Shown: positions 23,159 through 34,338 of the stretch, piece by piece
How positions within the stretch are numbered: the stretch's first letter is position 1
Layout of the letters: each line of letters opens with the position of its first letter
DNA from: Nereocystis luetkeana
Lineage: Eukaryota; Sar; Phaeophyceae; Laminariales; Laminariaceae
Direction of reading: 5' to 3'
DNA length: 64,000 nt
Assembly: GCA_031213475.1 (NCBI GenBank)
Contig: JARUPZ010000017.1
Span: 7,642,167-7,706,166, forward strand
Translations under genes and position numbers: made by a program
The notes under the pieces: model-generated
Databases searched by the model: none
What the model was told of the DNA's origin: nothing
The model's input: the letters and a program-made list of their open reading frames with translations, nothing else

Positions 23159-24540
23159 CGTGCCAAACAGCGAGAAAGAAACTACTACCGCACTTGGCGT
23201 CTCGCCATATATTCCAACAGAATCAGCTAAAAGAGCTATATCAAGTGGAGACTTTGCGTTCAGAGAGTTATATTCGTCATCTATCTGCTAGATTTTGCAC
23301 TCGAATTGCTTGCCTTGTCGGGACGTTGGTATGTATGTCAACAACGGGGAAATGACCAGCACACCAAGTATTAAGCACAGCGTATAAGCTTCAGAACGGG
23401 CACTCAGTCAATACAATAGAATGCCGGGTGTATCCATCTGTACCGGGTACATGATACGAAGATAATCCGGGAACAGGTTTGCCCCATCATGATCGGTCAT
23501 CCTCGATAAGTACGACATTTGACCGCGATCGGTAGAGGCTTGGCCATTGGTATTTCACCATATATATATTATACCCGAATATTTGTTTCACGTCATCACA
23601 TGTATGTATGGTCGTTGCAGTCGCTTGATGTGACCTCTGTTTCTCGTGTCGAAGCGGCAAAGCCTCATCAAACCTTATTTCAAACAGGTTACGAGCAACG
23701 CGCTACATAACAACGTGGCAATAAGTTTGCGAACTATTCATGTAAATGAGTATCGCAGGTTGATACATCCAAGGAAATTTGGCTGGACACATGATCAGTA
23801 ACGACTCTGCGGCGAAATATCGACAGGGAATAATCCCATCAAGGCCACTCGGGAGGTACTACTTGTTCGACTATGTTTGATACAACCTACCAGGGTGTGT
23901 AGGTGTGGACCTCTTCGACATATGTTCGGCAGTCCTAACATGGTGGTGCAGGCAGATGTTTGATAAAATATTAATCCTGGTCTCGGAGGTGCCAATGACT
24001 CTGAGGCGAAACAACGGTTCAATGTGATGACCTAATGCTGCAATTGTACAAGTTTTATGTTTTATATTCTTGTGTCATACCCGCTTTGACCCAACGCCTG
24101 TTAGTGTTACTACCAAGCCGTTCATGTATAAGCTCGGTCGCAAAGGCTGTATCACACCGGAAATAAACAAAAAAGGACACGGCTTCGAGTACACAACCAG
24201 AAGAACACACGTAGGAAATTGTTACACCTCAGGAATCCTCACAGCAACCAAGAGAGTACAACGGTTCCTCATGTATATATACATAATACAACCCATGACG
24301 ACATGCCTATGACAAAACGAAAATTCACGTAGATCATATAACAAAGCAAGGGTGCTTCACGCTCCACTCTACCTTGCTAGTAGAACAAAGTTGGCTTCTT
24401 GAGTACAATATATAATACAGTAGATAACTTGTGTACAAGATATCACTTCCGGCTAAACTTCCTCGCCCCGACGTAGATACCCACAAATCTTGACGGTGGA
24501 AATAAATGCACAGAGACGTGTCCCGTTGGTTTAACGCCGG

Positions 24541-24870
24541 ATGTTGAGTCTGCAAGGCTCGGCAAACACACAGCAGGCTTTCGCTCCTGACGATTTGCTC
24601 ACGTCAGGCATGGAAATGGATGTTAGCGCTTCACCTGAAAACATATCCATAACCCAATATAGTTCACAAAAGCCCCCCGCCGTACGGTTTGGCGCACGGT
24701 GTACAACACGATACTATGATACCTTAAAAATCATCTGTAGCACGGATAGATGCTTTGGAGACGATAACTTCCTTCACGAAGGTTGGTCAAACGGCAGGCC
24801 AGAAGAATCAAGCACCTCTCCGGCTACCACGAAGAATAACGGTCGTGTGTATGGACGCGGGCTGAGATAG
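24541..24870 (+). pseudogene. Delta-1 block protein, copy B (longest frame)
   Basis: The 109-codon frame shares most residues with copy C (58,402-58,590 and beyond). Common strings are QAFAPD, MDVSAS, ENISI, QYSS, CTT, DTLK, ICSTD and WSNGRPE. Copy A keeps a more diverged version near 6.76-6.97 kb. The conserved frame is good evidence that this was a protein. The function is unknown; the product is polar and lacks a membrane segment. Confidence 0.45.
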
Positions 24871-27187
24871 CACATCGATATTGAGAGATATCAATTCGTA
24901 CATACTAGATATTTTACACGGCACAGGTTCGCACGGACCCATCGCCGAACAGTCTCGGGAACAGTTTCGCAAGCTATTATTGTCATTATGTTCAAAACCA
25001 GTCCCGAAACAGATGATCAGCACCACTCATTTCAACTCCCGCCAGTCGCACATGAGAACTACCCTCATTATCAACACTGGAGTGGTTAAGAAGGGCCGTG
25101 AAATCAGCAACCAAATACCGTAGGTGATCAAGATCATCCCTGACATGATAAGCGCCGCCGTTGTGGTGTTATATCACGATTATTAGCTGAAGGACGATGC
25201 TCAGCCCTTAACCGCACAATCGCCGCTGTGCTCCAACCACACCAACTGAACACCATGAAGCACGTTGTCACTTTCTGACTATACCTACACACGTCCACGC
25301 CGCCTCGACAGTGAGGAGCACATAAACTCCACCACAATCACTCCGCCAACGTTTACTCTTCCCCCGAACGAACGCTTCGGTCAGAACCCGTTCAGAGAAA
25401 TAGTCCACACGAAACATCAAGACATGGAAATATTACCGTTCAAGAAATGGCCGTGAGATCGATCAACAAGCGATCTTCTCAAGCCTGGGTGCTGTAAACA
25501 CGTCATCGGTTACACCGTGGCTTTTCTTCTAATTCCCCTCTTCTTGATGAATGTCCCGAACAAAGTATCATTGACAGGTCGTAAACGCATTCTATCCATA
25601 TAGATATGACACGCTCGTGCAATTGCCCCTTTTTAGCACAGGTAGTGAACTCCACCCATATGCGCCACGCCGGCGGCACTCAACAAAACCACAGCACTCT
25701 CTACAGGACACCACACTAACGGGGCCTCATCTAAAGGCTGACGACAAAGACACACGCTGCGCACAGACGAGAAACCTAGGGAGAAGGAGTATGTCAGAGG
25801 GGGGCTCCATCGCGTGCGCGAAATAGTGTAAATCTCTCAGAAAACTCTCATGCAAGAACTGTCCTTGGGGGGACCTTGCAACGCACACGTCACGCGCCAA
25901 CTTCAACCTCTCACCCGAACGTCGACGAAACAAACGTCGCATCAATGGCTATACACTACGTGAAACTCCCGCGCCTCGCCTCTCTAAAGATCTTGACGAA
26001 CTATAATATTTACTACTGTCTTATAATTTTATACAACATGAAGTGCAACGAACGTTGCTGCAAGAATTTCGCCTCGTCGTGTCAAGCTAGAGACTCCTCG
26101 TCGTTCTCGTCGCATCCGACAAAATATTTCAACTGCACACAACAAGCAAGCACCCTAGCACACTCCATGAAGATCCGCTGTTGACCATATCTATGCCATG
26201 CATATACGAGCGAAAGAAACCGAAAGCGTCATATTGCGGTCCATCAATGTGTTTGCGCCTCCCCCCATCGTCCACGGGAAACAGAAGCCCTACAGGTCAA
26301 AACGGTTGTCGAAATATCCTTCCTCCTAGGAAGAGTCGCCCTGGAATTCTGAACAATACTCAAATGTTTGGTCTAAAACGTGTGCCCAATTCGGCCAGCC
26401 CAAATAAAGTGGCTAGCTCCATACAATATCCCACCCCACTCCTGCCCTTCTCCAACCGAGCGTACGTATGCTTCCACAAAGCCTCCTCACCACGAACATA
26501 AACGCTTGTCTCAAAATTCCTCTTCTAGATGGTTGCACAGGGCGACCGCGTCGACTGTCCTAAAACATTTATTTTAGATTCAACGCGTTTCTTTACATCC
26601 AGCAACGCGTCGGAGTCTTCAACTAGTTTCCTCTAGTCATCAGAAACTTGTTTTGGATCTGGCATACCTTGCTGAGGGTCCGTCCGTCATCGGATGAGCC
26701 CTCTATCATGTGATCGTGGATGCCACTGTGCTGACGCTTGGCATACCTTGCCGTTCTTCTCCTTAAGATCTTCGTCGCTCTCTTGCTCCCCTCCGAAGGA
26801 AATAGCTGATTCTCATGTTTCCCCTCTTCTCCAGGTGGGCGACGGATGCTGAAATGGGCTGCATGTTAACACCCATCGCTGGGGGTGTACCACGTAGTCT
26901 GGGGTTTGTAGATAAGTGGAGGGGGGGGGGCGCGTGGCGTCTACTGCGCTTACCATCAGCGGTCGGGTAGATGCTCGAGTTCGCTACGCTACGGACCATT
27001 TCCGGTCAATAAAAAGCGCCAAACGTGTTGACGCCATTGATGACCATGTTTACTTCTCTGCCAATGGCCATGAGTATAACGCGGAACAACAACAGACCCG
27101 CTGATTGCCCTTATGATTCGGTTGCGTTTCAACACAATTTAAGCTCGTGGTCTCGTGATGTTTACATGTCATTTTCCATGTCACATT

Positions 27188-27524
27188 GTCCCGGTGATTC
27201 AAGTGGTTAACCTCGAATTCTAATTGTTTGAGTCCTGGGTTCGAGCCCCAGGTGGGTTGGACATTGACTTTATTTGCAAAAATAAAAGTAAAAAAGGATC
27301 CAATTGTTGAGAGCGCCTTGCAGCGTGGGTAGGCACAATTCGATGCGAGTCGACGAGGAAAGAAAAAGATGAAATCTTCTCGCGATAAAAACGAAGGCAC
27401 GTACCTTAGCGGGAAGGGGGGAGAAGAGCCTGCTATGTGACCCCGAATCTGAGTTACGAGTTGGAATTAGAGAAAGAAGAAGATGTGCGAAAATAATGAA
27501 TGTGATGAGCAAAAATAAAAAAAT
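27188..27524 (+). mobile_element. tRNA-derived SINE
   Basis: The head has an A-box-like TTCAAGTGGTTAACC and a B-box GGGTTCGAGCCCC inside a perfect T-arm stem, both as in RNA polymerase III promoters of tRNAs. A 250-base body follows, then an A-rich tail. A close copy lies at 39,998-40,352 and a reversed 3' part at 40,440-40,600. Confidence 0.8.
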
Positions 27525-28009
27525 GTCCACGGAAGGCGGGGAATATGGGTTTCCTTCGGTCCCGGGTGACTGCCTAAGAAGACTCGCTAGGTGAACCTTT
27601 TTCAGAAGTAAACGCTTTGCGGTCACAAAACCACGGCGCGAAGAGACCTCTCTGTAGATTGTTATGCCGAGTAGACAATGCAATGCCCCCGTATTGGAGA
27701 TGTCACAGACATGATATATATACACAATTGACTGTAAGATGCGCTGAAAGAGACAGAACTCGAAATGGAACAAGGAAAGCGCATTGAATCGAAAAATCAC
27801 AAGACGGACACATACATACATGCGTACGACGAGTAGGTTTAGCAGGTTTGGGAGAAGGGATTTTTAGGAATGTGTTTTACTTGAAAAATGTGTAGCTTAG
27901 TCTGCACTTCGGAATCGTCGTACGCAACTGAGAACTTTCCTTGGTCGATGCAAACTCGGCGCGGCCGCGTTTATGGCGAGTTTTGGCCCGTTTTGGCCGC
28001 GGTTTGGGG

Positions 28010-28032
28010 TGAGGGTTAGGGTTAGGGTTATA
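28010..28032 (+). repeat. Interstitial TTAGGG repeats
   Basis: Three consecutive TTAGGG-phase units (GGGTTAGGGTTAGGGTTA) lie within a G-rich tract. This is the common eukaryotic telomere repeat at an internal position, left by an old fusion, break repair or repeat seeding. Confidence 0.6.
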
Positions 28033-28145
28033 GAGTCAGGGGTGGGGTTGGGTCTTCGCCCTTACCTTGATCCCAACAGGAACCAAAACACCCGAACAGC
28101 CTACCAACCTAAAGATACCTTTTCCCAGATTGTTAAAGGTCCTCC

Positions 28146-28230
28146 GTACGACTTGAGCACAAAAAATCTAAACATTTAAGTTTTCGTGTGCACCGTAGGT
28201 CCTAAAATACTGCGATGGTCCCGCGTAATA
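28146..28230 (+). mobile_element. MITE family 1, first unit of second tandem pair
   Basis: The right half and right end (GGTCCCGCGTAA) match the family. The left end is truncated. It is joined head-to-tail to the next unit, like the pair at 11.3 kb. Confidence 0.5.
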
Positions 28231-28335
28231 TTACGGGAGGGTATATATAGTAAATAGGACCAAGTATTGTTCGCAACAGTCGGGGAAACAGACGTTTGGG
28301 TGTGCCGCAGGTCCTATTTACTCTGAACCACCGTA
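28231..28335 (+). mobile_element. MITE family 1, second unit of the pair
   Basis: It begins TTACGGGAGGG and ends CCACCGTAA, with the shared GGACCAAGTATTGTT core. It is diverged from the younger copies at 44.5 and 46.8 kb. Confidence 0.5.
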
Positions 28336-28379
28336 ATAGGTTGTTTACAATTCTGAGATGGTGCGGAGTTGTTCTCGGT

Positions 28380-28530
28380 TTCTATTTTCGTCTGTTTACC
28401 TCCGATGCCCTTGTTGAAATATCCGGCTCTTCAGGGCAGCCTGAGTGTTTGATTTTTGAATCCGGAATTCAGATGGCAATCCCTCCAGGAACCACGAAAA
28501 CAGCGGTCTCATCAGGCTGTTTCCTACCAG
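28380..28530 (+). CDS. Possible exon
   Basis: The open frame reads SDALVEISGSSGQPECLIF and MAIPPGTTKTAV with coding-like composition and meets a GTATGA donor in the TACCAGGTA motif at 28,525. The frame stays open to 28,688. No domain is recognised and there is no start. Confidence 0.25.
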
Positions 28531-28808
28531 GTATGAGGTTCGTATTTCGAGCTTCAGATTGTGACCCGATCACATATGTTTCAAGAAATATGTTAAGTTG
28601 GCAAATCGAAGCCTTTTTCCATTCCGAAAACAAAAAGTGTATGGTGCGATCCGATACTCGGGCAAACGCCGAGACCCATTGTTGTTGATGTGGTCCGGCG
28701 CCTCGAAGAGACGCGCTGAGGCGCTGCACCGCGCGTAGGATCCGAGCGAACCAGCCAACGCCGACTGGCGACGAAGAGACGTGCCGAGTGCGATAGGATC
28801 AACCTGTG

Positions 28809-29003
28809 CTAGTATTCTGTAACGTGACAATGCGAACACGGAACATGGACTGTTTCAGATGACCGTAGAGTAATGGAACTCAAGTGGCCCTTACATTCCC
28901 GGACATCATGGTACCTCCGGTTTACTGTATATAGTACAGGACACCTGATTAGAAACAAGGATCTGAGCTCGGCTTGGGTTTCCTTTTTTAATTTATTTTC
29001 CAC
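28809..29003 (-). pseudogene. FLIRCPVLY-type repeated segment, reversed copy
   Basis: The minus-strand frame contains FLIRCPVLYTVN. The same string in the same frame (FLIRCPVLYLAN) recurs on the plus strand at 30,482. The nucleotide match extends about 60 bases on an inverted axis. It suggests a duplicated gene fragment or coding repeat of unknown family. Confidence 0.35.
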
Positions 29004-29179
29004 GCATTTTTCCTAATGATCCTGTTTCATATATTCCCCGGACAGAAATGGAGCGGTTTTTAATTTTGGCTTTGAAAAGGTGTTCAGGCATATATATATA
29101 TATTAATAATGCCGGTATTCACGGTGTGCCCGTCACTGGTCAGGCATGCGCACGTCCGGCATCCGATGTCTCCAGCGTT

Positions 29180-30397
29180 TACTCTTGCTGAGGGGCACTG
29201 GCCCCGATGAAACTTGTTCCGCAACGGAGTTAGAACGTTTCCGCTTACGCCCCTTCCCCTCCCGGCAATGGCGTCAGGAATCTCTTCCCCGCCTTGACCC
29301 TCTACCTCGCCGTCACTGCTATCGCTAAAGCTGCCCTCTCCGAGATCACTATCGTCGTCACCATCTACTTCGCTCCCACCCGATTCCTTCCTCCCTTCCT
29401 CTTCGATTTTCCTCTTCCCCTCTTTGCCGGCGACTTCCCCATCCCCACGTTTAGGCTACCACTGCTGTTGTCCTCTTCCAAACCACTTCCTTCGATGTCA
29501 CTACCCTCCCCCTCGCCCCGCTCTCCTTTCTCCTCTCCTCGTCGTAATTCTCCCCTTCGTCGCTGTCCCCCTTGCCACAACGAGTGCCACCGCCGCCGTC
29601 GATGTCCTCCTTGTTCAAACCCTGTGGTGCCGCCAATAGCTCACGTTGAAGCATTTTCAAAAGCGCACTAGACTTCTCAGGCAGAACCACCGCACCTTCT
29701 GCCGCGGCCTCGTCAACAGCAATGTACTTCCTGAGGAGAGACTTCATACTGAGTGTATCACCGGTTCGCTCGATTTGTTCACTGTAGTCGTAGTTCAAGT
29801 GGATCTGGGTCTGTGCCCGTCGCGTGATGAAGCCCTCCACCCAACCTAATCCGCGACCCAGCGTGATGTGCCTTTTGATGAGTGATAAATGAAGCGCCGG
29901 AGGAGCTGAGCGGAGTCGTAGTTCTAGCGGGTCCGGCCTTGTGCCCGTTGCGTGGTGAAACCCTTAACCCATCCTAATCCGCGGCCCAGCATGTTGTACC
30001 CCTTCATGAGTGACGAATCAAGCGCCGGAGGAGCCGAGCGGGAGAGGGCATAACCCGGTGGGAGTTCCAGGGGCAGTGTTGTAGCACCAGCGTCTAGGTC
30101 ATCCTCGTCTTCAAGCATAGCTAAGCCGTCCGATCGACGAACTCGTCCGGTGTCAGAACTCTCCGTTTCCTCCTCGCCGTCCTTGTCTCTCGGGAAACAC
30201 ATTTGGGAACATGATTCGGCAAAAAAATAAGATTCAACAAAACCTTCTCCGAGTACAGTACATACAAGTACACTGCTGTACGGGGCTGGGATTGAAAATG
30301 TGATTGTCCCTGAAGAGCTGAATGATGTTACTCGCCACCACCAGGGGCAGGCAGCAGGGTGACCCGGAGGCATCGGGGCTTCGCCTGAGGGAGGCAA
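29180..30397 (-). pseudogene. Decayed Tudor-like small-barrel gene with tandem module
   Basis: On the minus strand a module with LGRGLGWVKGFTTQRAQ (near 29.98 kb) is followed by a second, GWVEGFITRRAQ, leading to LNYDYSEQ and TLSMKSLLRKY, then VDEAAAEGAVVLPEK. The pattern GWxxGxxxxxx...NYxVxYxDG recalls Tudor/chromo-like small barrels of nuclear proteins. A long acidic and basic low-complexity tail follows (EEDNSSGS, SDSSDGE, GRKRKRSNS), typical of nuclear factors. The module duplication has a 128-base offset, not a multiple of three, and the tail reads through different frames, so as it stands this is a broken gene. The family call is from memory and tentative. Confidence 0.4.
29805..30043. 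repeat. Tandem duplication, 128-base offset
   Basis: GCGCCGGAGGAGCTGAGCGG (29,892) and its near-identical partner (30,020) mark two units of about 110-128 bases. They underlie the two Tudor-like modules. Confidence 0.7.
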
Positions 30398-30481
30398 TGG
30401 GCGTTGCTTGTTTTGCGGTGGAGGCCCAGCCTCGCGTCTTGCGTTTTCCGTGGATAATCGCGGCCCGCCTTTCTGATTATC

Positions 30482-30664
30482 TTGTTTCTTATACGGTGTC
30501 CTGTACTGTACCTCGCGAACAGTTACGGAGGAGGTGATGAGAGAGAAAACCGTACAGAGCGCGGCGGTTTGTTTGGTACATACGGTCGGCTAAAATGGCA
30601 GGAACCCACGCGGGGTTCAATATACCAGGCACCAACGAATAGAATGTGTACTACATTGCCGTAA
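30482..30664 (+). pseudogene. FLIRCPVLY-type repeated segment, forward copy
   Basis: It shares a peptide string and flanking nucleotides with the reversed copy at 28,809-29,003. Downstream frames are short. Confidence 0.35.
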
Positions 30665-30728
30665 TGGTGATGCCCATCTCTTCGGTACAGTCAGATAATA
30701 AAAGGAAAAATGAGCAAGCACTAGGAAA

Positions 30729-31460
30729 GTGTACTGCAGAGGTAGTTTACCCCTTGAAATTGGAAAGCGAAAACTGCCTTATGTTTTCTCTGTGCCATTC
30801 GCATACGTGCGCACAATACTGATTCCAATACGACAAACAAGTTATCGCACCCTGCGACAAACGTTCGTAGCTTTTGATGACACCAAATATCATCGCCTCA
30901 CCACTACGGTAGAGTATGCATTGGAGTCGCCCCGTCAACCATTTTTGTCCGCGCTGATCGTTACGTGCCCTGTACTCGGGACACAGCGCATCGCACTCGA
31001 AAGAGGTTTCGCTACTTCAAACAAAGGAAACTGGATAAGTTCAGCGCCGCATAGGTCTGGGTGAAGGCCTTCGACGGCGCGGTTTCAGTTGCTGGTGCGG
31101 CGTTGTCGCCCTGCAGTGCACACGTCGATACGTGTTAAAAATTTCACGTAGTATCGTTCATTAAGGCTCGAAGCGGTTCTCCATTTGTGACCTCGATAGT
31201 TCGAACCAAAGTCGGATTTGCGTTCTGCCTGTGTGTGTGCTTCGACCGAGCATGACACCAAGAAGTATGCGACGTTCAATATACATTCCAAGTACCGGCA
31301 TCGCAGGACCAGGATTTCTGAGTTATGTGCCACCCACCGTTTTTGGCGGCGCGTGCAGAATAATTGCGACACCGCATCGTACTACAGCGGATGTGATAGC
31401 CCGCGCTATGCCGATCGGAATCGAGATTTCAAGGGGTTGTACTTGAAATTGTCACACGTT
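30729..31460 (+). other. Coding-like frames upstream of WW gene copy
   Basis: Two plus frames look coding-like. One is at 30,729-31,064 (VPFAYVRTILIPIRQTSYRT). The other is at 31,231-31,446 (IYIPSTGIAGPGFLSYVPP). They may be remnants of upstream exons of the WW gene copy at 31.7 kb. No splice sites settle this. Confidence 0.25.
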
Positions 31461-31700
31461 TGATACTCAGGCTATGGGCTTCTGTGTCGGGTCGTTTGCT
31501 TGCTTCACGATGTGTATCAACGTTGTCAGTCGTGTTGCCCAAAGCGTATGTCCTCGTCACCAAGTGAAGCACCCCCACAAAGAAAAAATACGGTTGCACA
31601 CACGACACGCAGTATCCGTGTCAATCGCACACCTTGCCACGGGCACACCTTGCCGTCGACTGCCGTGTCGACGCCCTGTAATCCCCGCGCGTTTTCAGTC

Positions 31701-32240
31701 ATGATCAGGCGAAACAGAAACACTGAAAACGTGGTATATTCTGATCTTGAACGCAAGGGTTTGGAAGCTCGCCCAACTCCTAACGACCGCCAGTCCTTCG
31801 AAAATGTTTACGATCCTCGACAGATTGCATGGCAACAGTACACCCGCTCAAACACTGGGGCGAAGTACTGGTACAACACGCGTTAAAATGAGGTGAGAAA
31901 TTCCTCCATGCATGTGTCGACGGACGACGCCCGGAACGACACAGATTCACGCATAGGTTAACCCTCTGTACCTGATACAAACACCCGTGTGTTCGATTCC
32001 CCTCCAACTACGCTCCGAACTACAGACCTCTTGGATCGACCCCTCGATCACGGAAGAAAAACAGCTACCGCCTCCAGAAACCGATAAAAAACTGAGGAGA
32101 AAGAAGAAAAGAAGGAACAGGACCAGTGGTTCAAGATGGACGATCCCAAAGAAGGCAATAGGTCTTGTACAACGAGATAACCAGAAAGACTCAGGATGAC
32201 AGGCCCGAGTGCATTTCGTATGAAAAAAAGGTAACGGAAA
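31701..32240 (+). pseudogene. WW-domain gene, second locus (decayed)
   Basis: The first part reads IAWQQYTRS, NTGAKYWYN, then meets a GTGAGA donor near 31,897. After a TACTACAG-type acceptor near 32,024 the frame gives TSWIDPS, completing a WW domain (W to W plus P) across the intron. A lysine/glutamate-rich linker and a second, degenerate WW-like unit beginning EQDQWFKMDD follow. Gene structure and linker match the gene at 51.5-54.2 kb. This copy carries several interruptions. WW domains bind proline-containing ligands; the partner is unknown. Confidence 0.55.
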
Positions 32241-32834
32241 GGTTGTTCCGGTTGTTGTGAGGTTTTAAAGATGCTGCGGCGGACGCATCAGGGTCTGTCA
32301 CGATTGGTTCCGGATTAGGTATCAACACGTGGGCTCTGTGGTGTGCACCGTGAGTGAATTTGGTTTCTTTTGTCGTCGAAGTTTTTTCAGATGGTGGGGA
32401 GAGGGGGGAAGTAGGGGCACTCCAACGCTCTACAAGGGTTGACCGGAGTTTCGGAACGTGCTGCTGAACGGCCGGCGCTCGGCTCGTGACACACGGTCTC
32501 GGCGTCGTGTACAGGGGCGTCTCTGTTCCGGAGCAACACCAACAATGTGGCGTGACGTGGAGTGTCCACATAATCCAGCGGCTGCTAGACTAATGACGCA
32601 GATATGCCTCGAACTAGCCTCGTCTACCATCCTCTTGTTTGGGAAGCCAATACGTATTTTTTCAGAACCCGTTGCAAGGATGGCACATGACGTGGGGCGC
32701 AGGCCACTCAGTTTTGATCACCAAACGGAGGTGTATGGGCGGATCTAAAAATAGGTGTGGTCGATTGTGTTTGGATGAAGAACGCGAGATTTTAGGAAAG
32801 GCAATACGTACGTGTTGAGTTCATTTAATTGCAG

Positions 32835-33381
32835 AGAACGTCTGTCTGGCAACCCACGCTTTGCAAAGAGACCGGTGGGCTACTGTGGCTTCTCGTGTCC
32901 GGGGAGACACAGTGTGCGAGATCGCGATGTATGGCAGAAGTACTGCTCAATCGGAGTGTGCGGTCGGTGTAGGCTGTATGGGGGAAACCGTTTACCACAC
33001 ATATTGCATAGCACTATCGCTGTATGGGTTTGTATTCGATAGAGAGGACGTAGACCAGTACCACCTGTAAGTTACGCTGGAGCAGGGACGAGGTAAACGG
33101 ACAGCCATGGAAATTTCCGTGCTGTGGACTCATTTCGACATCTTTCGAGACGGCTTCAGGGTGAACGGCGAGAGATTGGGATGCGTCGATACGCCTCTGC
33201 CCGGTTCTTACGAACGTGTTTATTTTTGATGCTGAAAACATTTCGAATATCGTCCGGATGTCGCGCATTTTCATGCATGTTGAACGTTCTAGGTGCTCTC
33301 AGCGTATGGTTGCCTACGATTTACACTATTATCCTCTACGCATACATACGTTGTACGTTGTTTGGTCAAATGTTGCAGTAG
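32835..33381 (+). CDS. Candidate two-exon gene
   Basis: Exon 32,835-33,066 lies between a TTTAATTGCAG acceptor and a perfect GTAAGT donor. It is open throughout with coding-like codons, including RDRWATVASRVRGD and GETVYHTYCIALSLYGF, and ends in DREDVDQYH. Using an acceptor at 33,104 (38-base intron) the phases join to a 92-codon frame ending at 33,381 with a hydrophobic tail (LGALSVWLPTIYTIIL). That second part is also open in other frames, so it is less sure. An upstream exon is needed. Family unknown. Confidence 0.45.
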
Positions 33382-33663
33382 AGGGTAATAGTGAAATATT
33401 GTTTTTGTATCTTGTATCGCGGTGTTCGCGGGTAATAGCCTTGTCTTCGTTCCCGTGATGTCGGTGATCTCACGCTATCGCGACGTCAGAGGTAGGTAGA
33501 GTCGAAGTCGATGGCGCCACAGCAAGCCCGTGCTACTGCTCGCGTAAACTGCATAGTTGCATGAAAGAGTTCACTTTTCGGGCCCTAGGCTCTGCTCTAG
33601 TCCCGATTATGTTCTCCGCTTGAGAGTCTAAGTCGCTTGCCAGGGCACTACGCACGAACCTAG

Positions 33664-33933
33664 TCAACCCCGATTATCTCTGACGCCGTTGGCGAGGTGA
33701 ACCCACTAGAGTATGTACACACGGAATTGCGTCGTAAGGAGACCCGTCAACGGACAATAATCGGTGTTCCGATTCGAAACAACTATTCGTCGACAATCGG
33801 AGAGAACGCTGTACACCACTCCAATGGGGGATATAACGCCTGTCAGGTCTCCGGTGACGACATCAAACGGGGGATTCTTTCAAGGGGAAAATGTTTTTTC
33901 ATGGATATATACTACGAACAGGTCATTCGGTAG
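33664..33933 (+). CDS. Possible exon or short gene end
   Basis: The open frame has coding-like composition: ISDAVGEVNPLEYVHTEL, then RRKETRQRTIIG and a CxVSGDDIKRG stretch, with a stop after YYEQVIR. No start codon or acceptor is certain. Confidence 0.3.
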   Translation, partial: STPIISDAVGEVNPLEYVHTELRRKETRQRTIIGVPIRNNYSSTIGENAVHHSNGGYNACQVSGDDIKRGILSRGKCFFMDIYYEQVIR

Positions 33934-34078
33934 AAACCGGGGCAAGGCGGAAGGACGTGAACAAGACTCTTCTCTGTGTTTGGTATGGCCCTTCGAGTCA
34001 CTCACCTCTTGAATATAGTTTGGGTGCTGCGTCCAACGAAGAAAGAAAGACCGTTTGGTTGAGATGTTTAAAACGTCA

Positions 34079-34165
34079 CGGCGACATAGTGTAACTGGTA
34101 CGATGTCGAAACCTGTTGGAAGGTTTGGCTGGATCCATTGGGGGTTCTCGTACCCATTTCGCCGT
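34079..34165 (+). tRNA. tRNA-like sequence (probable pseudogene or SINE head)
   Basis: Complementary ends (CGGCGA / TCGCCG), an A-box-like TAGTGTAACTGGTA, a possible anticodon stem (AAACC/GGTTT) and a T-arm-like GGTTCTCGTACCC occur in tRNA order. The anticodon loop comes out at six or eight bases instead of seven, and the T-loop lacks TTCRA. No A-tail follows. It is more likely a tRNA relic than a working gene. Confidence 0.3.
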
Positions 34166-34338
34166 ACAGGGGAGTGCTACTGAAGGATGTATATTGCTAA
34201 AGCCAGGTGTTCCCTTTACATGTTGTAATCGATGAGTACGTCTTCTGTCGCCCTCTTCGAGTTACGATTTCTGTCCGGCTCCTGGCTGTGACCGTCTAAA
34301 TTAATTAGATATTGATTACCTTGTTTCGGGTAGACAGG

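Larger units (their letters stand above)
21850..26950. repeat. Multi-gene repeated block, copy B (decayed)
   Basis: The segment order matches copies A and C from 21.85 kb (alpha segment, shared with 55.47 kb) through beta (22.73 kb), gamma (23.1-24.3 kb), delta (24.43-25.26 kb), epsilon (25.3-26.5 kb) and zeta (26.5-26.75 kb). It ends with a WW-gene-like fragment on the minus strand near 26.93 kb. Reading frames in alpha, gamma and delta agree with the other copies. The copy is decayed, with many interruptions overall. Its family is not recognised. Confidence 0.65.

Noticed and set aside
29294-29671. Plus-strand serine/proline-rich frame
   Set aside because: The opposite strand carries the Tudor-like gene with its acidic tail, and the plus frame is its shadow.
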